NCBI GenBank assembly: GCA_964419545.1
Contig: CAYQQU010000063.1
Coordinates: 1 to 33,654, forward strand
Reading direction: 5' to 3'
Length of the DNA: 33,654 nt
Origin: CAYQQU01 sp964419545
GTDB taxonomy: Bacteria; Bacteroidota; Bacteroidia; Chitinophagales; Saprospiraceae
Shown here: piece after piece, positions 11,134 through 17,712 of the stretch
Layout: every line of letters starts with the position of its first letter
Position numbering within the stretch: position 1 is the stretch's first letter
Translations under genes and position numbers: made by a program
Notes under the pieces: model-generated
Told to the model about the DNA's origin: nothing
Databases searched by the model: none
What the model saw: only the letters and a program-made list of their open reading frames with translations

Positions 11134-11616
11134 TCAGAATCCGCCCCGGATATCGATACCCGATGATTTTGGCGGCCTTTTACTGACGGGATTGAGGCCT
11201 ACGTAATGGGTGAGGTACCATTCGTCTTCCCAACGGGTAAAGTGCCGTTTGATGGCGTACTGTCCGGATTGGTGGATGATCTCCTCTACGATGAGGTCGT
11301 CGCTGACCGCCGTCAGTTTCTGGGAAAAATCGCTGGTCGTGAAGTCGATCCGGCGGTGCATCCGCCAGTTGCCGGGTTCCCAGCGGAAGGAATCCCCGGC
11401 CCGCGCGGTGCTGTCGGCGTTGGACGGCAGGCCGGTGATCGGAAAGCTGATGTGCGCCATCTGGTAGAGGCTATCGGTATGGAAGCGTTCGTAAAACTCG
11501 GCAAAGTCGGCAAATTCGTCAGCCGTTGCTGCTTCCTCTCCCGCTTTTCCGGCGGGGCGGCAGGAAAGAGAAAGACTGCTCAGGAGCAGCAGATGACAGC
11601 AGATTCGAAATGGCAT
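11134..11616 (-). CDS. Small lipoprotein, DUF4348-like
   Basis: 160 residues. The start at 11616 gives a short positive N-terminus, a leucine-rich run and a lipobox LSLSC, so a lipoprotein is likely. The mature part contains FAEFYERFHTDSLYQMAHISFPITGLP and later TRWEDEWYLTHYVG. This pattern resembles the DUF4348 family of Bacteroidota lipoproteins, an assignment from memory rather than a search. Its function is unknown. A minus-strand TAACTTTA in the upstream AT-rich gap (near 11650) is a possible -7 box. It is convergent with hldD. Confidence 0.75.
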   Translation of the reverse strand: MPFRICCHLLLLSSLSLSCRPAGKAGEEAATADEFADFAEFYERFHTDSLYQMAHISFPITGLPSNADSTARAGDSFRWEPGNWRMHRRIDFTTSDFSQKLTAVSDDLIVEEIIHQSGQYAIKRHFTRWEDEWYLTHYVGLNPVSKRPPKSSGIDIRGGF

Positions 11617-11681
11617 ATCCAATTTTTTATTTTCATAATCACATCGCGCGCTAAAGTTACATTTTTGGCCTTTGAGTAGGG

Positions 11682-12365
11682 CTATGGAGACAAGGCGAGC
11701 ACCTGTTGCGCCAGGGCGGTTTCGTTGGGAGCTTCCGCGATTGCCACTTCCCGGGCGCCCAGTTCCTGCAGGGCGGCGGCGGTGGTGCGGCCGATCGCGA
11801 TGATCCTTTGATCGGGTCCGGGCGGCTTTATCGCGAAAAAAGCCTGGGCGTTCAGAGGGCTGGTGAAGACGAGCACTTCCGCCGGGGGCGGTGGCCGGTC
11901 GGTGCGGGCTTCGTTGCGGTAAACGATCAACTCGATGCTCTCGACATGGCCGGCGAGCCGCTTTTGTACCGAGCGCCGGGAGTTGGCTGCGCGGGGAAAG
12001 AGGACGCGCTGCCGACGGGCCAGCGGTAGAAAAGCATCGGCAGCGTGATCGGGATCGCCGTCGCCGGTGAAGGCGACCTCCCGGCCCTGCGCTTTTATCG
12101 CGGCCGCCGTGCCGGGGCCCAGGGCGGCCAGCCTGGCGGCGGGGGAGAGCGAACGTCCCGATTCGAGGAGCCCGGCGAAGAAAAACTGCACCGCCTTTTT
12201 ACTGTAAAAAAAGAGCCAGTCGGCAGCCGGCACGTGGGCGAAAGGCGCGGGCCGGAAGCGGATCAGGGAGAAACCGGCCACTTCCCAGCCCGCCGCCGTC
12301 AGCAACTGGCGGAAAAGGCTGTCGTCCGGTAAAGAGCGAGTAATGAAGACGCGATTCAAAAGCAA
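11682..12365 (-). CDS. hemD: Uroporphyrinogen-III synthase
   Basis: About 227 residues. It begins VFITRSLPDDSLFRQLLTAAG, has a middle DWLFFYSKKAVQFF segment and the glycine-rich LGPGTAAAI motif. The second half ends with VFTSPLNAQAFF and IAIGRTTAAALQELG. This is the two-lobed HemD pattern; the family is poorly conserved, but these landmarks fit. It closes the linear tetrapyrrole hydroxymethylbilane with ring D inverted, in the cytoplasm, for haem synthesis. No ATG is available in frame between the stop of the upstream gene (12371) and the first conserved strand. The start is most likely TTG at 12365 (or TTG at 12359). It is probably translationally coupled to the small membrane protein upstream, 5 nt away. 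No other hem genes are nearby. Confidence 0.82.
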   Translation of the reverse strand: MLLNRVFITRSLPDDSLFRQLLTAAGWEVAGFSLIRFRPAPFAHVPAADWLFFYSKKAVQFFFAGLLESGRSLSPAARLAALGPGTAAAIKAQGREVAFTGDGDPDHAADAFLPLARRQRVLFPRAANSRRSVQKRLAGHVESIELIVYRNEARTDRPPPPAEVLVFTSPLNAQAFFAIKPPGPDQRIIAIGRTTAAALQELGAREVAIAEAPNETALAQQVLALSP

Positions 12366-12370
12366 CAGGT

Positions 12371-12670
12371 TCAGCGAAAATACATGAGGATACCCCCGAA
12401 CAGGGTGATCAGGAAGATGAGGACGGACGCCATGCGGATGGAGTAGCGCATGTGGTTGACGAAGGCCTCGATCTCCCGGCGCAGGTGCGGATAGCGCGGC
12501 AGCACCTCCGCTTCCATCTTTTCCCGGTTGAAGATGTGTGCTGCTCCGAATTCCACCCGGTTTTTCACCAGCGTCCGGTAGGTGCGAAACACTTTTACCC
12601 GGAAGTAGACATTGAGGAAAAGCATCGCCGCGAACAGTCCGATAACGATCGAGATGAGCAGTATATACAT
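12371..12670 (-). CDS. Small two-TM membrane protein of unknown function
   Basis: 99 residues with a membrane segment at about 2-23 and another at about 80-97. Between them is a charged, helical middle with positively charged residues next to the first segment (YFRVKVFRTYRTLVKNRVEFG). Both ends would lie on one side of the inner membrane. I recognise no domain. It lies 5 nt upstream of hemD on the same strand, so the two are probably co-transcribed. A minus-strand GATCTTTG near 12682-12689 is a 7/8-like fit to the -7 box. Confidence 0.75.
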   Translation of the reverse strand: MYILLISIVIGLFAAMLFLNVYFRVKVFRTYRTLVKNRVEFGAAHIFNREKMEAEVLPRYPHLRREIEAFVNHMRYSIRMASVLIFLITLFGGILMYFR

Positions 12671-12720
12671 GCCTTTTCGTACAAAGATCGGGAAAATCGA
12701 TCAATTGGGAAGGCCCTGGC

Positions 12721-13017
12721 TCAGCCCAGAAATGATTGCATGCGCATCGCCACGCCCATGTCGCCTTTCACTTTCACTTTGCCGCTCATAAAGGCGGCCA
12801 CCGGGTTCAGGGAGCCGTCGAGCAGCCGGTTCAGGTCTTCGGCTTTGATCTGGATGACGCAATCGGCATCCCTGTGATCCTGCGTCACCTGATTTTCGGC
12901 GCCGGTGCCGTCCAGGAAGATCTGGTTTTCGCCCAGGTCGAAGCGCAGGGTAGCGCCGATGGGCGAGGTTTTTTCTGCTCTACCCCGGATTTCGGTAAAT
13001 AAAGTATCGAGATTCAT
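12721..13017 (-). CDS. SCP2 sterol-binding domain protein
   Basis: 98 residues, a complete single SCP2 fold: an N-terminal helix (MNLDTLFTEI), strands ATLRFDLGENQIFLDG and DADCVIQIKAEDLNRLLDGSLNP, and the closing VAAFMSGKVKVKGDMGVAMRMQSFL. The GKVKVKGDMG turn is the most conserved part of the family. Such small proteins bind fatty acyl-CoA or other lipids in a hydrophobic tunnel, and many bacterial copies are uncharacterised. The ATG at 13017 is preferred over a longer form starting 27 nt upstream, because the family starts near this residue. Nearby ALDH and enoyl-CoA hydratase-family genes hint at lipid or acyl metabolism, but the gap to them (112 nt) holds no evidence of an operon. Confidence 0.88.
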   Translation of the reverse strand: MNLDTLFTEIRGRAEKTSPIGATLRFDLGENQIFLDGTGAENQVTQDHRDADCVIQIKAEDLNRLLDGSLNPVAAFMSGKVKVKGDMGVAMRMQSFLG

Positions 13018-13129
13018 GATTTGTTGGTTTTCGGTTTTTTGCAATCCGCCGAGAAAGTTAAGTCAATTTGCCAGGCTGCGCGGTATGACCGGAGGAGTTT
13101 TAGTAAAAAATAAGTCAAACTTTGTTGGG

Positions 13130-14557
13130 TTAAAACAGCCAGTCGAGAAACCGGTGGAGCCAGCTATGGTAAGGGGGATAAACGAAGCGCAGAGTGCCCC
13201 ACCGCCGGTGAATGATGCTGCGTTCATTGGAAAAAGCGGCGAAGCCGTGATAGCCCATAGACTTGCCGATGCCGCTATTATTGACGCCGCCGAAGGGCAG
13301 TCCCGGGTTGCCGTAGCCCAGCAAGAAATCATTGACGACGGTGCCGCCCGCGGAGGTTTCCGTCAGGTAGCGGCGAATTCGGTTTCGGTTCCGGCTCCCG
13401 ATATACATCGTCAGGGGTTTGGGGCGCCGATTGATAATGGCCAGGGCATCAGCCGGCTCGCGATAAGTGAGCAGCGGCAATAGCGGGCCGAAGATCTCTT
13501 CCTGCATGATATCCATTTCTTCGGTCACCCCGAAAAGCAGGGTGGGCGCGATGTACCGTTCCGAATCGATAAATTGGCCGCCGGTGAGAACGGTGGCGCC
13601 GCGGTCGACGGCATCGTCGAACAACCTTTTCAGTCGCCGAAAATGATCGTCGTTGATAACCCGCCCGTAGTCGGGAGACTGATGTGCGCCGGCGTCTGCG
13701 GGATTAAAGAAGCGCTCGATCGTGCGACGGTAGTGTTCGACGAAGGCGTCCTGGGCGGATTCGTGTACCAAAGCGTAGTCGGGAGCAATGCAGGTTTGCC
13801 CCATATTGAAGCATTTGCCCCAGGCCAGGCGCTCGGTGACGGCTTTGATATTGGCGGTATCGTCGATGAGCGCCGGCGATTTGCCGCCCAATTCGAGGGT
13901 TACGCTGGATAAGTGTTGTGCGGCGGCCGACATCACCTTTTTTCCGTTGCGCGGGCTGCCGGTGAAGTGAACGTGATTGAAGGGTTGTTCGAGCAACAGC
14001 TGGGCGACGTTGCCATCGCCCTGTACGACCGCTACCGCGCGCGATTCGAAGAGCTCGGTCAGCATGGCTTCAATAAAAGCCGAGGTGTGGGGAGCCATTT
14101 CGGAAGGCTTGACCACGGCGGTATTGCCGGCAGCGATGGCGTATATCAATGGATAAATGGCCAGGTTCAACGGATAATTCCAGGGCGCCAAAATGAGGGT
14201 TACCCCTTTGGGCTCACACCGGATGTAGGAGCGGGCGCCGATCAACGGCAGCGTACCGGATACGGGACGCGGCCGCATCCATCTGCGCAGGCGCCGCCGC
14301 ACGTAGGCCAGGTGGGTGAAGATGACCCCCGTTTCGCTGAGCAGCACCTCGGCTTTGGGTTTGTGCAAATCGTGTTGCATGGCTGTGAAAAGCTGCTCCT
14401 GATGGCGGCGATCACGGAGATATCGCTCGATCCGGTCCAGCCTTTCCAAGCGTTCCCGTGCGTTTGTTCGGGCCAAAACCGGCGCGTATTCGCGCTGTCT
14501 TTGGAAAAGGCTGGAGAGGGTTTCCCGGGTTTGGTCGGTAGCGGATAAGGTAGCCAT
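13130..14557 (-). CDS. Aldehyde dehydrogenase, class 3-like (ALDH3 family)
   Basis: 475 residues, typical of the shorter ALDH3 type. The NAD(P)-binding part carries APWNYPLNLAIYPL and GNTAVVKPSE. The general base glutamate is E222 in TLELGGKSP and the nucleophile is C256 in NMGQTCIAPDY. The C-terminal part has EEIFGPLLPLL and LPFGGVNNSGIG. ALDH3 enzymes oxidise medium- and long-chain aliphatic or aromatic aldehydes to acids. The last 25 residues (TLRFVYPPYHSWLHRFLDWLF) are aromatic-rich and amphipathic, as in membrane-associated fatty aldehyde dehydrogenases, so contact with the membrane is possible. The start at 14557 (ATG) is chosen over an upstream TTG. All catalytic residues are present. 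Confidence 0.95.
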   Translation of the reverse strand: MATLSATDQTRETLSSLFQRQREYAPVLARTNARERLERLDRIERYLRDRRHQEQLFTAMQHDLHKPKAEVLLSETGVIFTHLAYVRRRLRRWMRPRPVSGTLPLIGARSYIRCEPKGVTLILAPWNYPLNLAIYPLIYAIAAGNTAVVKPSEMAPHTSAFIEAMLTELFESRAVAVVQGDGNVAQLLLEQPFNHVHFTGSPRNGKKVMSAAAQHLSSVTLELGGKSPALIDDTANIKAVTERLAWGKCFNMGQTCIAPDYALVHESAQDAFVEHYRRTIERFFNPADAGAHQSPDYGRVINDDHFRRLKRLFDDAVDRGATVLTGGQFIDSERYIAPTLLFGVTEEMDIMQEEIFGPLLPLLTYREPADALAIINRRPKPLTMYIGSRNRNRIRRYLTETSAGGTVVNDFLLGYGNPGLPFGGVNNSGIGKSMGYHGFAAFSNERSIIHRRWGTLRFVYPPYHSWLHRFLDWLF

Positions 14558-14627
14558 CTTCTTTGGTATCAACGATTTGAAAGAATCTTTTACTTAAAAA
14601 ACGACTGCGGGGTTTCAAAGTTTTGTC

Positions 14628-14783
14628 GTAACTACTCAGGTCCCTCCGATTGAGAGGCGAAAATGCCTGGTTTTGTCCCTGCCCTGAATGGGAGCCCAGG
14701 CATTTTCGCCCTTTGCTCCAATTTAAGGTCGGGGCAAACAAAGGGCGAAAATGCCTTTAAAAGGAGGGACCTAAATAGTTACG
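14628..14783. repeat. Nested inverted-repeat element (about 155 bp)
   Basis: Outer arms at about 14628-14648 and 14763-14783 share CGTAACTA and GGTCCCTCC with two or three mismatches between. Inside, GGCGAAAATGCCTGG (14656-14670) is an exact reverse complement of 14696-14710. A third copy of the core, GGGCGAAAATGCCT, lies at 14743-14756 and can pair with the second. It sits between the start of the aldehyde dehydrogenase gene and the end of the enoyl-CoA hydratase-family gene (both minus strand). Two alternative hairpins can form, so it could act as a terminator or a switch. It also resembles a non-coding repeat element. Confidence 0.75.
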
Positions 14784-14819
14784 TTTTGTCGATAAAACAA
14801 CAGCTGCGAAATCCGTCGA

Positions 14820-15641
14820 TCACTGCCCGGTCCAGACCGGAGGCCGCTGTTCGCGAAACGCCTGCATCCCCTCCTGGGCGTCCTCGGTGGCGATGGTCCG
14901 CCTGAGCATATTGCGGAGGTAGGCGTGGTTTTTCGCCGATTCCCGGTGTCGCAGCTGGTGGTAGGCTTCCATGCCGAGGCGGATGGCGGTAGGGGAGTTG
15001 GCCTGAATTTCCCGTAGCAGCTGTTTGATTTCCTCGTCGATTGCCTCCTGGATGGTGACATTGGAGACCAGCCCCAGTTCATAGGCGCGTTCCACCGGCA
15101 TTTCGTAGCCCCGGATACACCAATCGAGCACCATACGCGACGGCATGACTTCCATCAGCCCGGCCATCACCTGGAACGGAAAAAGGCCCCGTTTGACTTC
15201 GGGCAGGCTCAGCTTGACGTCATTGCAGGCCAGTACGAAAGTGCAGCCGGCGAGCAACAGGATGCCGTCCGCGTAGACGTTGCCTTCCACTTTGGCGACG
15301 GAGGGTTTGTGCAGGCGGTTGAACAGTTCGCCGATGAGCACCTCCTCGCTGGGCGAGGGGATGGTCGAGTTGTGGTCTTCCGTATCGCCCAGCATCGCGT
15401 TGAGGTCGGCGCCGGCGCAGAACACCGGGCCCTCGGCTTGTAAGACCAATACCCAGATGTCGTTCGCGTATTGTGCATAGTTGATGGCGTAAGCCAGCTC
15501 GTTGATCATCACCGGATTAAGCGCGTTGTTTTTTTCCGGGCGGTTGAGGGTGATGGTCAGCACATGCCCTTCGATGTTGACTTCCAGATAAGCGAAAGTC
15601 TCCCGGGGCAGCGTGGCGGTTTGGCTTTGAGCGTAAAACAT
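14820..15641 (-). CDS. Enoyl-CoA hydratase/isomerase-family protein
   Basis: 273 residues with the crotonase fold: strand-rich start VLTITLNRPEKNNALNP, the first oxyanion-hole loop FCAGADLNAML, the second loop around EGNVYADGILLLAGC, and the tail helices AYELGLVSNV and AFREQRPPVW. The glutamate in LPEVKRGLFP is present. The other usual catalytic glutamate (in a GGGxE motif of true hydratases) falls on a leucine in ADGILLL. The enzyme may therefore not be an ordinary hydratase, but an isomerase, lyase or another crotonase. Crotonases act on acyl-CoA thioesters in the cytoplasm. The 885-bp region with repeats lies upstream and a nested repeat directly downstream. The start has family-like sequence only from about residue 17, so a later start is possible. 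Confidence 0.88.
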   Translation of the reverse strand: MFYAQSQTATLPRETFAYLEVNIEGHVLTITLNRPEKNNALNPVMINELAYAINYAQYANDIWVLVLQAEGPVFCAGADLNAMLGDTEDHNSTIPSPSEEVLIGELFNRLHKPSVAKVEGNVYADGILLLAGCTFVLACNDVKLSLPEVKRGLFPFQVMAGLMEVMPSRMVLDWCIRGYEMPVERAYELGLVSNVTIQEAIDEEIKQLLREIQANSPTAIRLGMEAYHQLRHRESAKNHAYLRNMLRRTIATEDAQEGMQAFREQRPPVWTGQ

Positions 15642-15707
15642 CTTCAGACGGACTTTTAGTGGTCAAAAGTTGAATTGTCGAAAAAAATTAAAAAAAATAC
15701 ACTTAAT

Positions 15708-15828
15708 GGTGTGTAACACAAGTTCCTTGTAAAAATTTTTGCTGAGTGCTCAATTTAAAAAGTTGATTTTCAGTAATTAAAAGCGTTTCCTTTCAAGAAA
15801 GGATCAGCAAAAATTTTTGTTACACACC
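15708..15828. repeat. Inverted repeat with a hairpin inserted in one arm
   Basis: The right arm 15804-15828 pairs with two blocks on the left, GGTGTGTAACA (15708-15718) and AAAATTTTTGCTGA (15732-15745). The left copy is interrupted by about 13 bases that form their own small hairpin (ACAAG-TTC-CTTGT). The loop holds a further perfect hairpin, CCTTTC-AA-GAAAGG (15789-15802). The 25-bp arm length and unusual insertion suggest a mobile or decaying repeat rather than a simple terminator. Confidence 0.7.
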
Positions 15829-15835
15829 ACTTAAC

Positions 15836-15886
15836 TACCCCCCCCTCCACATTAAAATGTGGTTCGCGGCATGCAAAAGGGGGGTA
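15836..15886. repeat. C-run/G-run hairpin with inner palindrome
   Basis: TACCCCCC (15836-15843, inside an eight-C run) pairs with GGGGGGTA (15879-15886). Within it, CCACATT-AA-AATGTGG (15847-15862) is a perfect seven-base stem. The outer stem is followed by AATTTG rather than a long T-run. The function is not known. Confidence 0.6.
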
Positions 15887-15959
15887 AATTTGTACCTGTA
15901 AACGTGCTCAAATTAACCCTCGATCAGAGAAACTTCAAAGCTTTCACCCTTCTTTAAGG

Positions 15960-16113
15960 TTTGTGTGAAAAATAACTTATAACACTTGGCTGCTTCTTTT
16001 GGCGCTATCCTTCGTTAAAAATACTCGCCGTAGCGATGGCTATGCCTGCGCTTTTTGCCTTGTCTAGCGCCAAAATAAGCTACCCAATCATTCATAACTT
16101 ATTCTTCACACAA
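15960..16113. repeat. Large imperfect inverted repeat (about 48-bp arms)
   Basis: The left arm (about 15960-16007) and right arm (about 16065-16113) match as reverse complements over most of their length, including TGTGTGAA, a run near AATAACTTAT and the inner ends TTTTGGCGCTA / TAGCGCCAAAA. The loop holds TCGTTAAAAATACTCGCC and a TAGC-GATG-GCTA mini-hairpin. I recall the loop motif (CTCGCCGTAGC...GGCTATGCCTGCG) as one common in Bacteroidota intergenic repeats, but I have not verified this. It is a candidate dispersed palindromic element. Confidence 0.7.
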
Positions 16114-16514
16114 CCCTAAGTAACTGATGTTCCGGCAAGGGCCGGTAAATGCGCTCTCTCTTTACGCTCTCTCCAATTGTTGATTTACCATCAATCATTC
16201 GTCGCGGAAAAGGATGCCGAACGGTGGCTCCAAAAAGCTAAGCGCCGGTTGGAAACCCCGGTTTGTTCAGTGTGTTCATCAGCATGCCACCCTGAAAGCT
16301 TCGGGTCTTATTATCCTTGCCAAGGGTAGATGCCCGGAGCCAAATTACTGTCCCGGCTTCCTTTTTCTGCACGCAACCCTTTTTCGCCGCCGGGGCTGCG
16401 GCGCCGACCCTCTGCTTTCTTTTCACGACCGAACATTACCCGGAATTGCCTCCGGTTGTTTATTTTTCGTAGGTGGCCACACGAAGATGTGGTATTTCAT
16501 AACGATCCGTTGCT

Positions 16515-16522
16515 TAGCTTTG
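16515..16522 (+). promoter_or_regulatory. Probable -7 box for the response regulator gene
   Basis: TAGCTTTG is an exact match to TAnnTTTG and ends 4 nt before the ATG at 16527. The transcript would begin at or within a few bases of the start codon. The -33 element is weak (TGTG near 16488). Confidence 0.5.
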
Positions 16523-16526
16523 TAAA

Positions 16527-17171
16527 ATGGAAATCATTCGCATCGGCTTAATCGAAGATCAAGCGATAATTCGCGAGAACCTGCGTAGCGCCCTCCTCAA
16601 GCATCCCAGCCTGGAGGTCGGGCTCGAAAGCGACAGCATGGAAGGCTTCCTGGCAGCTACCAAGGGGAAACGAAAACCGGAACTCGACCTCCTTCTGGTC
16701 GATATCGAGCTGCCGAAGATGAACGGCATCGAAGGCATCCGCTACATTCGCATGCGCTATCCGGAGGCGGATATCGTGATGCTCACCACTCACGAAGACG
16801 ACGATAAGATCTTCAGCGCCCTGCGAGCCGGGGCGTGTTCCTACATCAGCAAGCGCACTTCACTGGCGGACATCCGCGAGGCCGTTTTCGTCATTCGCCG
16901 CGGGGGCTCCTACATGTCGCCCTCCATTGCACGCCGGATCGCCGCCTTTTTTATGCCCAAAGAAAAACCGAAAACCCGGGAAGTGGCGCTGACGCCCCGC
17001 CAGCGCGAGATCGTCAGGGAGATCGTCGACGGGCGGAGTTACCAGGAAGTAGCGGAAAATCTGGAAATTACGCTGGATACGGTACGCGATCACATCAAAC
17101 GCATCTACCGCGCGCTCGAGATTAATAGTAAAGCCGAACTGATCAAAAAATCCCTCAACCGGGAGATCTGA
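16527..17171 (+). CDS. NarL/FixJ-type response regulator (receiver plus LuxR-type HTH)
   Basis: 214 residues. The receiver domain (about 4-122) has the acidic pair E10/D11, phospho-acceptor D59 (LLLVDIELP), the conserved threonine T87 and lysine K109. The C-terminal LuxR-type helix-turn-helix (about 154-210) has LTPRQREIVREIVDGRSYQEVAENLEI and TVRDHIKRIYRAL. When phosphorylated by a sensor kinase, such proteins dimerise and bind promoter DNA. No sensor kinase gene is in the window, so the partner is elsewhere. A degenerate receiver gene follows 22 nt downstream, probably in the same transcript. The gene is preceded by a 4-nt leader behind its -7 box and by the structured 885-bp region. Confidence 0.95.
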   Translation: MEIIRIGLIEDQAIIRENLRSALLKHPSLEVGLESDSMEGFLAATKGKRKPELDLLLVDIELPKMNGIEGIRYIRMRYPEADIVMLTTHEDDDKIFSALRAGACSYISKRTSLADIREAVFVIRRGGSYMSPSIARRIAAFFMPKEKPKTREVALTPRQREIVREIVDGRSYQEVAENLEITLDTVRDHIKRIYRALEINSKAELIKKSLNREI

Positions 17172-17193
17172 CGGTCCCGTTAAGCTAAATGTT

Positions 17194-17616
17194 ATGCCAT
17201 CCGAACACCCGACGGCGGTCTGCCTCAGCGGGAGGCCGCTGCCCCAGTTGGAGAACCTGCGCGCCGAAAAACCGGCCGCCTTTCATTTCCTGGGGTATTT
17301 CCCGACCATAGACGACGTCATCGAGGAAAACCCGGGCGTCGAGCCGTCTTTATTCATCCTGCCTGCGGCTGGGGAATGCGCCCCGGCGCTGCCCCTCATC
17401 CGGCAATTGCGCACCAGCTTTCCAGGCGCCCGGCAGGTGGTGATCGCCGGATCTGACCAGGAGCAGCACATGATCTGCTGGCTGCGCAACGGCGTGAATT
17501 GCTGCCTGCCGCTCAGCGTGACGGCGCCGGAGCTGGCCGTAGCCTTGCGCGAGACCTTCCGCCACGGCGTATACTTTTTCCCGCGCTGGGCCCGGTGGAT
17601 GGTTCAACAGTTCTGA
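17194..17616 (+). CDS. Stand-alone degenerate receiver domain (pseudo-receiver)
   Basis: 140 residues that align over their length with the receiver part of the preceding regulator, with an offset of two residues: FILPAAGE against LLVDIELP, SFPGARQVVIAG against RYPEADIVMLTT, and LRNGVNC against LRAGACS. Every residue needed for phosphotransfer is lost: the acceptor aspartate is P57, the threonine is A85, the lysine is L107, and the acidic pair is absent. There is no DNA-binding domain. The frame is intact and composition matches its neighbours, so it looks like a functional but non-phosphorylated partner domain, perhaps from a tandem duplication. It could tune the upstream regulator by dimerising with it, but that is a hypothesis. 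The alternative is a decaying duplicate. Confidence 0.8.
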   Translation: MPSEHPTAVCLSGRPLPQLENLRAEKPAAFHFLGYFPTIDDVIEENPGVEPSLFILPAAGECAPALPLIRQLRTSFPGARQVVIAGSDQEQHMICWLRNGVNCCLPLSVTAPELAVALRETFRHGVYFFPRWARWMVQQF

Positions 17617-17712
17617 CGGCGAACAGAAAGTAAAAGATCATTTACCAATATTACCTGGAAATTCGTTCCTTTAAAAAAACTTCTTTGGGGGGCGCCGAAG
17701 AAACCAAAAGGA

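Larger units (their letters stand above)
15642..16526. other. 885-bp gene-free region with three inverted-repeat structures
   Basis: No open frame here has credible coding character. Two short ones (near 16214-16525 and 16238-16426) overlap on opposite strands. The left half is AT-rich and contains three separate palindromic structures (15708-15828, 15836-15886, 15960-16113). The right part (16121-16510) is GC-richer and I see nothing clear in it until the response regulator promoter at 16515. No tRNA cloverleaf was seen. Confidence 0.65.

Noticed and set aside
14412..14905. Short frames across the nested repeat, each containing RRDLxSY-like residues
   Set aside because: The similar peptides come from the two arms of the inverted repeat being translated, not from a gene.
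16214..16525. Short frames on both strands in the gene-free region (about 103 and 62 codons)
   Set aside because: They overlap on opposite strands, have no motifs, no conserved signal and end against the promoter of the response regulator.
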